A stretch of DNA of 64,000 nt from JAFNAG01 sp963721405 (GCA_963721405.1 CAVRJA010000005.1:682001-746000), one strand, 5' to 3'. Positions 26,027 to 35,241 are shown, counted from the stretch's first letter. Made by a program: numbers and translations. Notes: generated by a model not told the origin, from the letters alone.

Positions 26027-27059
26027 AGGTGGTGACGGGAGCTTTCGCGCCTCGTTCCAGGGCGGAATGTGTGATACGAGCGATCATGTCGGTGTAGCTC
26101 ATGCCCGCGACCCGCGCCGCGCGCGGAAAACCGGCGCGTGGAGAAATATCGGGATTCGGGTTGACCTCGAGCACATGGATGTTCCCGTCGGCGTCGGTTC
26201 TCATGTCGACGCGGGCGTAATCCCGGCAGCCGATGCACCGGCTGCTCCGGAGGGCGATGAACTTGATCCGGTTTTCCAGGCGCGGCGAAACCTCGGCCGG
26301 ACAGATCGGCACCGTGGCCTGAAATTCCACGCTCTCCTCGTCCCACTTGGCGCGGTAGCTGACGATCCGCGGCTCATCTTCCGGCATCCGGCTGAAGTCG
26401 ATCTCCGAAATCGCCAGCACCTGCGCGTCCCGGCCGCCCAGGATCGACACGTTGAATTCCCTTCCCTCGAGGTACTCTTCCACCAAGGCATCCTGGTGAT
26501 AGACCTCGTGGATGTAGGAAATCTGTTCCTCCAGCCGGGCAAAATTGCGGCACACCGACCTGGCGTTGATCCCCAGGCTGGCATCCTCGTGCACCGGCTT
26601 CACGATCACCGGAAAGCGGCGAGTCGCCCGCAGCTTAAGCCGCTGCCCGTGAGCGCACAGGTACCCGCGCGGGGTGGGAATCCCCGCCGCGCGCAACACC
26701 TGCTTCACGCGGAATTTGTTCAAGGCCAGGCCGAGCGCCAGCGGTCCGGCGCCGGTGTACGGGATGTTCATCAGCTCCAGCAGGCCGGCGACGCACATCT
26801 CCAGTTCGCAGTCGCCGTTGATCTCCTCGCAGAGGTTGAACACGAATTTCGGCGCGATGCGCTGCAACGTAGCCACCAGGTCCCTCGAGAAACTCTCGAC
26901 CGAGAGGACGTACGGGCTGAACCCCAGCTCCCGCAGGCTTTCCTCGATGGCTCCCACCTCTTCCCGCATGAGGTTCGCCGGGTAGAGCTTCTCCTGCGAT
27001 CCCGGCACTTCCGTCATTCGGGCGGCGTTGTAGAAGATGATGCAGTCGGATCTTCCCAT
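26013..27059 (-). CDS. ATP-grasp ligase (D-Ala-D-Ala ligase-like), copy 2
   Basis: 348 aa. The N-terminal preATP-grasp part has VFNLCEEINGD and LLELMNIPYTGAGPLAL. The ATP-grasp core has NKFRVKQVLRAAGIPTPRG, FPVIVKPVHEDASLGI and LVEEYLEGREFNVSILG. The metal site is DYARVDMRTDADGNIHVLEVNPNPDISP. This is the layout of D-Ala-D-Ala ligase-type carboxylate-amine ligases. Its partner 27059-28081 shares the same plan, and both lie in an operon with aminomutase and acetyltransferase genes. Neither is near cell-wall genes, so a peptide-like product is more likely than D-Ala-D-Ala. Start and previous stop overlap by one base (TAATG). Confidence 0.87.
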   Translation of the reverse strand: MGRSDCIIFYNAARMTEVPGSQEKLYPANLMREEVGAIEESLRELGFSPYVLSVESFSRDLVATLQRIAPKFVFNLCEEINGDCELEMCVAGLLELMNIPYTGAGPLALGLALNKFRVKQVLRAAGIPTPRGYLCAHGQRLKLRATRRFPVIVKPVHEDASLGINARSVCRNFARLEEQISYIHEVYHQDALVEEYLEGREFNVSILGGRDAQVLAISEIDFSRMPEDEPRIVSYRAKWDEESVEFQATVPICPAEVSPRLENRIKFIALRSSRCIGCRDYARVDMRTDADGNIHVLEVNPNPDISPRAGFPRAARVAGMSYTDMIARITHSALERGAKAPVTTYAFS

Positions 27060-28081
27060 TATTGTATCCCGTAGCGCCGGCAGGCGATGTCCAGAACCGC
27101 GTTGATCAGCTGGTTGTAGTTGAGTCCCGCGGCCCGCGCGGCTTTCGGGAAACAGGAGTTGTCCTCCGGCCGGGGCAGGATTCCCGGCAGCGGATTCAGT
27201 TCGAGGATGTGAGGCCGGTTCGCGGCGTCAAGGCGCACATCGACGCGGCACCAGTCGCGGCAGCGCAGGGTCCGGTAGGCGCGCAAGGCGATGTCCTCGA
27301 TTCCCGCCCGCAGCTCTTCGTCGATCCGGGCCGGACAATCAAAAATCCGCAGTGGATTCGAACTTTGATCCCAGATCCACTTCGCCTCGTAAGAGTAGAT
27401 CGGATTCATGCCCGCGGGAAGCGAGTCGAACCGGATCTCGACCAGCGGGAGAGCCCGCGCGCTTTCGCCGTTACCCAGTATCGCGACCGTGAACTCCCGC
27501 CCGGGCAGAAACTCCTCCACCAGCGCCGGCTGGCGGAAACGCTCCACCACCCACCCGATCTTGTCCCTCAACTCCTGCGGGGTCTGCACGACCGAGTCGT
27601 TGCGGATGCCGATGCTGGAGCCCTCGAACAACGGCTTGACCAGCATCGGGTAATGCAGGGTGTTGAAGGAAATGTCCTTGTCGGCGATGACCCGGAATCG
27701 CGCCGTCGGCAGGCCGTTGTACGCCAGGATCTCCTTGGCGCGCGACTTGTCCAGGCAGAGGTTCAAGGTCAGCGGGTCGCTGGCCGTATACGGGATGTTC
27801 AGATACTCGAGAATGGAGGGGATGTGACCTTCGCGGCAGGGGCCGAAACTTCCTTCGGCGATGTTGAACACGATATCAGGCCGGCAGTCCCGGAGCGCGT
27901 TATAGGGGTCCTCGGCCGCATCGACCGGAATCACCTCGTGGCGCTCCCTCAGGGCGGCAAGGACCGCGTCCACGGTCTCCTGCTCGTCCCACTCGGCCTG
28001 CGCCTCCCGGTTGCTACTTGGAGGGTCCTGCCCCTCCTCGGGCTCCCCTCGCTTCAGGTTGTACGTCAGTCCGACTCGCAT
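27059..28081 (-). CDS. ATP-grasp ligase (D-Ala-D-Ala ligase-like), copy 1
   Basis: 340 aa from the ATG at 28081 (MRVGLTYNLKRGE), with AGAGAGGA just upstream; the 17-residue extension is not family-like. Core motifs are VFNIAEGSFGP, ILEYLNIPYTASDPLTL, DKSRAKEILAYNGLPT, PMLVKPLFEGSSIGI, LVEEFLPGREFTVAILG and DWCRVDVRLDAANRPHILELNPLPGI. It is the first gene of the operon ligase-ligase-GNAT-aminomutase. Two successive ligations or two different substrates would explain the pair. The function is inferred from family and context only. Confidence 0.87.
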   Translation of the reverse strand: MRVGLTYNLKRGEPEEGQDPPSSNREAQAEWDEQETVDAVLAALRERHEVIPVDAAEDPYNALRDCRPDIVFNIAEGSFGPCREGHIPSILEYLNIPYTASDPLTLNLCLDKSRAKEILAYNGLPTARFRVIADKDISFNTLHYPMLVKPLFEGSSIGIRNDSVVQTPQELRDKIGWVVERFRQPALVEEFLPGREFTVAILGNGESARALPLVEIRFDSLPAGMNPIYSYEAKWIWDQSSNPLRIFDCPARIDEELRAGIEDIALRAYRTLRCRDWCRVDVRLDAANRPHILELNPLPGILPRPEDNSCFPKAARAAGLNYNQLINAVLDIACRRYGIQ

Positions 28082-28216
28082 CTTCCTCTCTCTTCTGGTC
28101 TTTTGTATAAAGGAATCAAATATTAGAGTCAAGAGTTATTTCGCGGAATGCCACAAGATTTTGGGCCGGCACGCAATGGTGGCACAAAAGCTTGTGTGTT
28201 TAGTCCTCTTGCGGAA

Positions 28217-28232
28217 TGGGTGATTTCACCCA
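28217..28232. repeat. short hairpin between divergent genes
   Basis: TGGGTGA-tt-TCACCCA, perfect stem, in the 270-base gap between the minus-strand ligase operon and the plus-strand DUF2085 gene. No T-tract follows. It could be an operator for the divergent promoters. Confidence 0.4.
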
Positions 28233-28337
28233 GTCGAAGGCTCTCCCGGGAAGGCGGTTTTGCGCCGGCCGGACCGGTTGCGGATCGTCAGGACCCCTGG
28301 GGGCCAAGCTTTTTCTGTTCGCGGACCGCCTTTCGGA

Positions 28338-28343
28338 TATAAT
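28338..28343 (+). promoter_or_regulatory. consensus -10 box (TATAAT) close to the start codon
   Basis: TATAAT ends 13 bases before the ATG at 28356, which would leave a leader of only about 6 nt. No strong -35 box is visible. If real, the mRNA is nearly leaderless, which fits the absence of a Shine-Dalgarno. Confidence 0.4.
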
Positions 28344-28355
28344 GTCCTACCATCT

Positions 28356-28880
28356 ATGAAACGCGGCACGCTACCCGCCATTCCGCTCGGGCCACGACTT
28401 TTTCTCCCTTCCCTATGGGGCGGTGTCTGCGCGTCATTTCTTGCGGCGCCGCTGCTCGCGGCGAACGGAGCCCGGCTGCCGGCTGCCCTGCTGTATTCCC
28501 TGTTTTCGCCCGTATGTCACCAGGATCCCGCGCGGTCCTTTGCGTTGTGTTCGCTGCCGTGGGCCGTCTGTCATCGCTGCGCCGGCATCTATGCCGGGTT
28601 GTTCCTCGTTTCCCTGCTCCCATTCGAAATTGCATTTGTGACGCGCGATCCGCGCTGGCGCAGGCTGTGGGTCGCGGGCTCGTCTGCGCCGATGCTGCTG
28701 GATGCGCTGCTTCCGTTCATGGGAGTCTGGACGAACAACGCCGTCAGCCGATTCGTCACCGGCCTGTTCTTCGGCGCCATGCTCTCCTCGCTGCTGGCGG
28801 CGGCGGTCACGGAGCTCATCAAAGAAGCACCATGGAGGCGCAAGCGTCTGGATGCTGGCGCTCTGGGAGGTCCCTCATGA
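28356..28880 (+). CDS. DUF2085-type integral membrane protein
   Basis: 174 aa from the ATG at 28356. Four or so hydrophobic helices carry the DUF2085 signature: SPVCHQDPARSFALCSLPWAVCHRCAGIYAGLF with its conserved CHQ and CHRC residues, which may bind metal. The function of the family is unknown. The stop overlaps the next start (ATGA), so the two genes form a plus-strand pair. Confidence 0.8.
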   Translation: MKRGTLPAIPLGPRLFLPSLWGGVCASFLAAPLLAANGARLPAALLYSLFSPVCHQDPARSFALCSLPWAVCHRCAGIYAGLFLVSLLPFEIAFVTRDPRWRRLWVAGSSAPMLLDALLPFMGVWTNNAVSRFVTGLFFGAMLSSLLAAAVTELIKEAPWRRKRLDAGALGGPS

Positions 28881-29449
28881 ATCAGAATCCGATGTTGAAG
28901 CCGGCCCTGATCGGCGGCGTGTTGCTTGGCATTCTCTCGGCAGTGCCGCCCATCAACCTCTTGAACTGCGCGTGCTGCGCCTGGGTGATCGGCGGCGGCA
29001 TGCTGGCGGCCAACCTGTATGTCAAGAACTCGCCGACGATCGTTACGCTCGGGACGGGCTGCCTGCTCGGAATGTTCACGGGCGCCATCGGCGCGCTCGT
29101 ATCGACCCTCTTCAGCATTCCGATCCAGATCCTGATGAGCAACGTGCTCGCGGGCTATGCGGAGCAGATGCGCCAGAGGCTCGGCTCGCTGCCTTCCATG
29201 CCTCCTGCCTGGCGGGACTTCATCTCTTCCATGCCGATCACCGGAAACTTCAACATCCTGTCGGTGATTCTCAACGGCTTCTTCAGCCTGATCGTCTACT
29301 CGCTGATGGCGATGCTCGGCGGCATGCTTGGGGTTGCGATTTTCGAAAAACGGAAAGCCGAGCCGCCGCCTCCGCCTTATCAGACTCCGATCAACCTTCC
29401 GCCGCCACCTCCGCCCGCGCCGCCCCCGGTCGACAATCCGGAGCCGTGA
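28877..29449 (+). CDS. small membrane protein (DUF4199/DUF5518-like topology) with Pro-rich tail
   Basis: 190 aa with GGGAGG 6 nt before the ATG. Predicted helices are at about residues 10-28, 30-50, 55-90 and 127-156. Residues 27-40 (INLLNCACCAWVIGGG) hold three Cys at a membrane edge. The last 30 residues are almost all Pro with few charges (PPPPPPAPPP), an extended cytoplasmic tail that could bind a partner and would be a polyproline translation problem relieved by EF-P. The family name is tentative. It is co-translated with the DUF2085 protein. Confidence 0.7.
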   Translation: MNQNPMLKPALIGGVLLGILSAVPPINLLNCACCAWVIGGGMLAANLYVKNSPTIVTLGTGCLLGMFTGAIGALVSTLFSIPIQILMSNVLAGYAEQMRQRLGSLPSMPPAWRDFISSMPITGNFNILSVILNGFFSLIVYSLMAMLGGMLGVAIFEKRKAEPPPPPYQTPINLPPPPPPAPPPVDNPEP

Positions 29450-29488
29450 TGCGCGCAGGCGCCGGGGCGCTGACGCGCGGCCAGGCGT

Positions 29489-30418
29489 CTATAGGATATT
29501 TGATCTGGATCCGTTGGGCCATTCCCTGCCGGACTGCTGAGGCACCACAAGGTGTTCGGTCTCGATCTGAATCGTAGTGTGTTCGATGTGGTGGCGGTCG
29601 CGCATCAGGCCGGTGAGGACGCCGAGCACATCCGCCGAGGACGCGCCTGGGCGCAGCACGACGTGGCAGCTCATGGCGGGCAGGCCCGACGTGATCGACC
29701 ACACGTGAAGTTCGTGCACGGAACGGACGCCGTCGACACTGCCGAGATCGGCGAGGATCGCGTCGACGTTTAGGTGCGGCGGCGTCCCCTCGAGCAGGAC
29801 ATCCACGCTGTCCCGGAGCAGCCGCCAGGCACTGAAGAGGATCAGGGCGGCGACCACGATCGAGACGATCGGGTCGGCAAGATACCAGCCCCAGAACAAC
29901 ATGGCGGCGCCCGCGCAGATCGCGCCGATCGATCCCAGGATGTCGCCCAGCACGTGCAGGAAGGCGCCGCGGATGTTCAGGTTGTCCATGTCGGAGCGGG
30001 ACAGGAGCCTGGCGGCCACCAGGTTGGCGCCCAGGCCGATGCTGGAGACGACCAGCATCGGCGCGCTGCGGACCACCGGCGGCGCCAGCAGCCGCTGGTA
30101 GGCTTCGAAGGCGATGATCAGGCCCACGAGCACGAGGATCACACCGTTGGCGAGAGCGGCCAGAATCTCGGCCCGCTGGTACCCGAATGTTTTTGCGTGG
30201 GTCGCCGGGCGTGCGGAAATCTTCAGCGCAAATAGGCTGAGCGAGAGTGCCGCCAGGTCGGTCAGCATGTGGCCGGCGTCGGCCAGCAGAGCCAGGCTGT
30301 TGGTGTAGAAGCCGGCGGCCAACTCCACCACAAACCAGATCGCGGTCACAAGCAGCGCGAGGATCAGGCCCCTTCTGCCGGCGAGGTGGGCGTGACCGTG
30401 TGTGTGCTCATGAATCAT
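29489..30418 (-). CDS. cation diffusion facilitator (zinc/cadmium/cobalt exporter)
   Basis: 309 aa from the ATG at 30418, which starts with a His-rich MIHEHTHGHAH. Six TM helices carry the CDF metal site: LLADAGHMLTDLAAL in TM2 and FLHVLGDILGS in TM5 (HxxxD pairs). A cytoplasmic C-terminal domain follows (VHELHVWSITSG, HHIEHTTIQIE). It exports divalent metal in exchange for protons and belongs to the CzcD/ZitB group. It stands alone between convergent and same-strand neighbours. Confidence 0.92.
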   Translation of the reverse strand: MIHEHTHGHAHLAGRRGLILALLVTAIWFVVELAAGFYTNSLALLADAGHMLTDLAALSLSLFALKISARPATHAKTFGYQRAEILAALANGVILVLVGLIIAFEAYQRLLAPPVVRSAPMLVVSSIGLGANLVAARLLSRSDMDNLNIRGAFLHVLGDILGSIGAICAGAAMLFWGWYLADPIVSIVVAALILFSAWRLLRDSVDVLLEGTPPHLNVDAILADLGSVDGVRSVHELHVWSITSGLPAMSCHVVLRPGASSADVLGVLTGLMRDRHHIEHTTIQIETEHLVVPQQSGREWPNGSRSNIL

Positions 30419-30565
30419 AAGAACGCCAGCAATTTCGCAGGAATTACCGGGTCGTCGCCGCCACGGGAAGATCCCGCACCGCAAACGCCCCCTGGACGGG
30501 AGGCGGCAAGGGCCTGCCGCCTCCCCGGAGGCTGGTAAGCCGCCGGATCGGACCCGGCATGCGGG

Positions 30566-31396
30566 CTATATTCCCGGGCTGACGATGCTGCCGCCGAGGA
30601 ATGCGGCCGCCGTGATTGCGCCCACCACGACACCGATCACCAGGTAAATGACAAAAATGACCACGGCCGACACGATCATGTAGATGATGACCTTGTCCTG
30701 CGGCGTCTTCATCATCACCGGGAGGCCGAGGTAGAACAAGTAGATGCTGTAAATGCCGCCGGCGAGAACGCCCAGAATCCCTATGTAGGGCAGGATGTGG
30801 AACGCACCGCCTACCCATGCGGCGGTGTAGGCATAGGCCACGAGCTTGAGCGCCTGCATCAGGTCACTCTGCGACTGGAAGTTGGGCGCCAGCTTGTCGA
30901 TGATGAAGGCAGCCAGATACACTCCGCCGAGGGTAAATGCATACTGCAGGATTGCGCCCACCAGCCCGGCGGCCATTCCCACCCGGACCGTCGTGAAAAA
31001 CATGGTGGTCCCGATCAGAGTGGTCTTGAGGAAGGTGGCGATCACGGGAATCGCAGCCAGAATCACGATGTATCCGCTGTAGAGGCCGGCCACGGTAGCG
31101 GCTTCGCCTTCGATCACGGGCCATTCGACCTTCGGCTTGGTCAGAATGTTGGTCACCCGGGCAACCAGTCCCGGCGGCAACGCGGTGCGCGCCGAAGGCG
31201 GGGTGTAATGCATCTGAGGCGGCGGTGGCGGCGCGTACTGGGCCGCTGCCGGCGGGGGAGTATATTGAGCCTGTGGTGCCGGCGGCGAAGCCGGCGCCGG
31301 CCGAGCTCCTGCGCCGGATGGAACCGAAGCGCCGCACTTGCCGCAGAACGCGGCGCCTTGCACCAGGGCTGCTCCGCACTTCAAGCAAAAAGCCAT
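30566..31396 (-). CDS. zinc-ribbon plus Yip1-type membrane protein
   Basis: 276 aa from the ATG at 31396 with AAGGGGA 8 nt upstream; the 64-residue upstream extension is spurious. Residues 4-24 form a zinc ribbon (CLKCGAAL ... FCGKCGAS). A Pro/Ala/Tyr-rich linker spans about 30-75. Five to six hydrophobic helices resemble the Yip1 domain (TKPKVEWPVIEGE, then LYSGYIVILAAIPVI). Such proteins are widespread in Acidobacteriota-like and deltaproteobacterial genomes; the function is unknown. Confidence 0.8.
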   Translation of the reverse strand: MAFCLKCGAALVQGAAFCGKCGASVPSGAGARPAPASPPAPQAQYTPPPAAAQYAPPPPPQMHYTPPSARTALPPGLVARVTNILTKPKVEWPVIEGEAATVAGLYSGYIVILAAIPVIATFLKTTLIGTTMFFTTVRVGMAAGLVGAILQYAFTLGGVYLAAFIIDKLAPNFQSQSDLMQALKLVAYAYTAAWVGGAFHILPYIGILGVLAGGIYSIYLFYLGLPVMMKTPQDKVIIYMIVSAVVIFVIYLVIGVVVGAITAAAFLGGSIVSPGI

Positions 31397-31866
31397 AGCG
31401 TATTCCCCTTCCGATGTCTGTTGATTCGAAGAGCTGCATTCGGTACCGGTCCAGCTTTTTCGGCACCTCCCGAGCCACGAGATTTGTTGCGATGCAGATA
31501 TCATAAAGCGGCCGCAGGAAACAATGCAAAAATTCGAGCCGCCGGCGCGTCCCGGAGTGCTCGAATCCGCGTGCCGGACGCGGCACAACGCAAATTCAGC
31601 CGCGAATTGACGCGAATTATCACGAATATTGCCAAGAGACGGGGGGCTTCGCGATCATTCGTGTTAAACCGCTATTTGCCGCGCAACGAGAATCTTGTTC
31701 GCGTTTGTTTCTGTCGCAAATCTCCAGCTGCCCCTTTGATTCGAGATTCGAGATTCGAGATAAATTTCGAATGTCGAATCTCGAATTTGGAATAGCAATC
31801 GGGCACGCGGGGATTTCAAGGGGCTGCGTCCCTTGACTGGTTCGTGGCTGTTCCTTTTTCGGAAAA
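31397..31866. other. intergenic stretch with AT-richer repeats
   Basis: About 470 bases between the Yip1 gene start and the priA stop. The part near 31590-31640 holds near-repeats of the type gcgaattgacgcgaatta, and a strong hairpin lies at 31739-31786. No gene. Confidence 0.5.
31739..31786. repeat. 20-bp hairpin built of ATTCGAG heptamers
   Basis: The left arm 31739-31758 is ATTCGAG repeated nearly three times. The right arm 31767-31786 is its reverse complement at 19 of 20 positions, with an 8-nt loop. It lies about 80 bases after the priA stop. It is probably a terminator-like or dispersed repeat element; no T-tract is present. Confidence 0.7.
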
Positions 31867-34329
31867 TCACAGGAGGGAGAGCGGATCGACGTCCACGTGA
31901 ATGTTCTTGAGGGGGACCTTGCGCCGCCCCAGGCCGGCAAAGGTTTCCCTCAGAATCTCCGGCACCCTGGCGTCCGGCGTCGATTTCAGCAGCACCTGGA
32001 AGCGGTACTGGCCGCGCAATTTTTCCAGCGGCGCCGCGGCGGGGCCGAGCACCTGCACATTTGGCCTCGCCCCGAGGCGGGACACGACCAGTTTCAACTC
32101 CTCCGCGACCTTTTCGCCGGTGCGCCGCCCTTTGCCGGCATCGCGATCGGTGATGAGGATCTGCACCAGGCCGCGGAACGGCGGATATCCCAGCAAGTTG
32201 CGGAATTCGATCTCGTGCCGGAAAAATCCGGCATAATCCTGCCTGCGCGCGAATTGAAGCGCGTAGTGTTCCGGGTAGAACGACTGGATCACCACGCGTC
32301 CCGGGACTTTCCCGCGGCCGGCGCGGCCGGCGACCTGAGTGAGCAGTTGAAACGTCCGTTCCGCCGAGCGGAAATCCGGAAACGACAATCCGGCGTCGGC
32401 CGCGATGACGCCGACCAGCGTCACGTCGGGGAAATCGTGGCCCTTGGCGAGCATCTGTGTGCCGACGAGCATGTCCAGTTTGCGGTCGGCAAAATCGAAC
32501 AGGATCTTCCGCAGCGCGCCGCGCCGGCGGGTCGTGTCGCGGTCGACACGCGCCAGGCGCGCCGCGGGGAACATGGTGCGCAGGATCTCCTCCAGCTGCT
32601 CGGTTCCCACGCCCACGAAATAGATGTATTCGCCCCCGCAGCTGTTGCAGGCCGACGGGGTCTCCGCCTCCAGTCCGCAATAGTGGCAGATCAGCCGGCC
32701 TTCCTTCTGGTGATAGGTCATGGAGACGCTGCAGTCGGGACAGGAGAAAACATTCCCGCAGCTCCGGCACAGGAGCGAGCGCGAATAACCGCGGCGGTTG
32801 AGCAGCACGATCGATTGTTCTCCTCTGTGCAGATTTTTCGCCAGCTCGGCGCGGAGCATTTCCGACACCACCTGCTTTTTACCGTGACGCTGAAACTCGA
32901 CGCTCATGTCCGTCACCGTGACCTCGGGCAGCGGGCGTGCTTCGATGCGTTCCGGGAGGACAAGGCGGGTCACCGAGGCCTCGTCCTGCGACAGGTGGTA
33001 GGTCTCCACCGAAGGCGTGGCCGAACCGAGGAGAAGAACGCCGCCGTCCCGCTGCAGCCGCTGCCAGGCGACCTCGCGCGCGTGATAACACGGCGATTCG
33101 TCCTGCTTGTAGGAGGCATCCTGCTCTTCGTCGATCACGATCAGGCGGAGCTTCTCCACGGGAGCGAACACGGCGGAGCGCGTGCCTACGACCACTCGGG
33201 CTGCCTTGGCGCGGATGCGGTTCCACTGGTCAAATCGTTCGCCCGGGGACATGCCGCTGTGCAGCAAGGCCACCTGGTCCGGAAAGTGGGAGGCCGCGAC
33301 GCGGCTCAGCATCGGTGTGAGGCCGATTTCAGGCACCAGCAGCATGGCATTGGCGCCGCTCGCAAGCACTTCGGCGATCAGGCGCAGGTAGATCTCGGTC
33401 TTGCCGCTGCCCGTGACCCCGTGGAGGAGGCAGCGGACGCATCCGGGCCCGGCGGCGAGCGCGCGCAGCCGGTCGAAAGCCTCTCGCTGCGCAGGCGTGA
33501 AGACGAGGACCTTGCGCGCACCGGCGTCCGCAAGCTCGAGCGGGATGCGGTCGACCTTCTCGGGCGCGATTTCGACCAGTCCTTTTTTCTCGAGGGAACG
33601 CGCGATCGCGGGACCCGCGCCCGCCAGACGCAGCGCCTGCTGCAGGGCGACCGCTGCCCCAGCCGATTCCAGTTGCCGGTACAGCTGACGCTGCGGCCCC
33701 GTCAGCCGGGCCACGGTGTCGGGCTCGGCAGGGAGCGCGCGCACGGCCAGCCGCGTTTTTTCGACGACGCGGGCACGCTCGACAAAATCTTCGATTTCAA
33801 GCCACCCATGCGCTGCACAGGCATCAGCCCATTGCGCCACATCCTGCAGCCCGGCAACTGCCCCCGCCTGCCGGAGGCCCAATTCGCCCTCGCGCGCGAG
33901 CGTTTCCAGCAGCAGTTCTTCCTTGCGATTGAGGCCGGGGGGGCGCAGTCCCCCCGCGAGCAGATCGCGCACACGGGCGGTCAGCCGCAGCCTGCGATCT
34001 CCGGCGCCGGCGCTGCCGGTCGGGAGCAGGGCGCGCAGGACCTCGCCCGGCGCCGTGAAGTAGTAATCGGCCACCCAGAGCGCGAGTTCCACCAGCGCCG
34101 CAGGAATGGCGGGCTGGGCGTCGATCACGTCCCTGATTGCCCGAATGCGGAAATCGCCGGCCGGCGGAACTGCCGAACGCCCTACGACAATACCGGTGAG
34201 GAGTTTGCGCCCGAACGGAACCAGGACGCGCGTTCCGACGGAAACTCGCGCCTTATAAGCCGGAGGCACCGAGTAGGCGAAGGTCTTTCGCACTCCGACA
34301 GGGACGGCAACGTCTGCGTAGCTGGTCAT
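31867..34329 (-). CDS. priA: primosomal replication protein N' (PriA helicase)
   Basis: 820 aa. It restarts stalled replication forks as a 3'-5' helicase that loads the primosome. An N-terminal 3'-DNA-binding domain (MTSYADVAVPVGVRKTFAYSVP) is followed by Walker A HGVTGSGKTE at 303-312, then the Walker B box as DEEQDASYKQ (E. coli has DEEH). Eight zinc Cys lie in the pattern CRSCGNVFSCPDC and CHYCG ... CNSCGG, with GTQMLAKGHDFPDV and TQVAGRAGRG after. It is the last gene of the core cluster that starts with yicC, and follows udg after a 147-base gap. Confidence 0.95.
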   Translation of the reverse strand: MTSYADVAVPVGVRKTFAYSVPPAYKARVSVGTRVLVPFGRKLLTGIVVGRSAVPPAGDFRIRAIRDVIDAQPAIPAALVELALWVADYYFTAPGEVLRALLPTGSAGAGDRRLRLTARVRDLLAGGLRPPGLNRKEELLLETLAREGELGLRQAGAVAGLQDVAQWADACAAHGWLEIEDFVERARVVEKTRLAVRALPAEPDTVARLTGPQRQLYRQLESAGAAVALQQALRLAGAGPAIARSLEKKGLVEIAPEKVDRIPLELADAGARKVLVFTPAQREAFDRLRALAAGPGCVRCLLHGVTGSGKTEIYLRLIAEVLASGANAMLLVPEIGLTPMLSRVAASHFPDQVALLHSGMSPGERFDQWNRIRAKAARVVVGTRSAVFAPVEKLRLIVIDEEQDASYKQDESPCYHAREVAWQRLQRDGGVLLLGSATPSVETYHLSQDEASVTRLVLPERIEARPLPEVTVTDMSVEFQRHGKKQVVSEMLRAELAKNLHRGEQSIVLLNRRGYSRSLLCRSCGNVFSCPDCSVSMTYHQKEGRLICHYCGLEAETPSACNSCGGEYIYFVGVGTEQLEEILRTMFPAARLARVDRDTTRRRGALRKILFDFADRKLDMLVGTQMLAKGHDFPDVTLVGVIAADAGLSFPDFRSAERTFQLLTQVAGRAGRGKVPGRVVIQSFYPEHYALQFARRQDYAGFFRHEIEFRNLLGYPPFRGLVQILITDRDAGKGRRTGEKVAEELKLVVSRLGARPNVQVLGPAAAPLEKLRGQYRFQVLLKSTPDARVPEILRETFAGLGRRKVPLKNIHVDVDPLSLL

Positions 34330-34476
34330 CTTGTGCGGTTTCTATGTTTGAATGCCGGCGCGTAAGACACTGTCCAGAACGCCCCATCGACCTCCACGCG
34401 CGACATCGGATCCCCGCGGCCGCGTTCTTGCGCGTCCGGCAAAGTCGGCGTTTGCTTCGTCGACAATCCGGGAAAT

Positions 34477-35241
34477 TCAACTCTGCTGCGCGCGACACGC
34501 GCGCAGGTAGTCCCGGATCTTCTGGACGTCTTCCCAGACCTTCCGCTTTTCATTCGGGTTTCGAAGCAGATAGGCAGGATGGAACGTAGCCATGAATTTC
34601 GCGCCGTGGAAGTCGATGAACTGTCCGCGGAGCCGTGAAATGGGCTCTTTGGTTCGCAGCAGCGTCTGCGCGCCGAATGTGCCGAGCGCGCAGATCACAC
34701 GAGGGCGCACGGATGCGATCTGCCGGAACAGAAACCTCTGGCAGGCGGCTATCTCGTCCGGCTCGGGATTGCGATTCTGCGGAGGACGGCATTTCAGAAT
34801 GTTGCAGATGTAAACGTCCTCGCGCTGCATGTCGATTGCCTGGATGATTCTGGTAAGCAGTTGGCCGGCGCGGCCGACAAACGGGAGTCCCTGCTCATCT
34901 TCGTCGGCGCCGGGCGCTTCCCCGACGAACATCAGTTCGGCCTTCGGGTTTCCCGATCCGAAGACGATATTGGTGCGCGCCTGCGCCAGTTTGCACCGCC
35001 GGCAGTCCCCCAGGTCCGTCCGGATCGCCTGCAGTTCCTCGTGCTCGGGAGGCTGCGAGTCGAACAGCGACACGACGGGGGCTGCGACCAGGGGATTGCG
35101 ATCCGGCACGGTGGCCGCAGGCCCTGCCGATGCAATCGCGCCCGCGGCCGGGTCGCTTCTTGCCGCGAGGCGAACCCCGAGCGCCCCGTAGAAGCGCAGG
35201 TGCTCGAGCAGCTCCCCGCCCACGCTCTTGATGTCACTCAT
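34477..35241 (-). CDS. uracil-DNA glycosylase, family 4 (Fe-S)
   Basis: 254 aa. It removes uracil from DNA. The iron-sulfur Cys are C80 and C83 (GDCRRCKLA), C151 (KCRPPQNRNP) and C167. The active-site motif is GEAPGADEDEQGLPFVGRAG and the second motif is HPAYLLRNP. The first 65 residues form an Ala/Pro-rich extension absent from minimal family-4 enzymes, similar to the DNA polymerase-related SPO1 type. Start and era stop overlap by 4 nt (ATGA). Confidence 0.92.
   Translation of the reverse strand: MSDIKSVGGELLEHLRFYGALGVRLAARSDPAAGAIASAGPAATVPDRNPLVAAPVVSLFDSQPPEHEELQAIRTDLGDCRRCKLAQARTNIVFGSGNPKAELMFVGEAPGADEDEQGLPFVGRAGQLLTRIIQAIDMQREDVYICNILKCRPPQNRNPEPDEIAACQRFLFRQIASVRPRVICALGTFGAQTLLRTKEPISRLRGQFIDFHGAKFMATFHPAYLLRNPNEKRKVWEDVQKIRDYLRACRAQQS

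Noticed and set aside
31897..34365. 822-codon plus-strand ORF opposite priA
   Set aside because: It mirrors priA codon structure, has no recognisable motif and no ribosome site; priA motifs are unambiguous.
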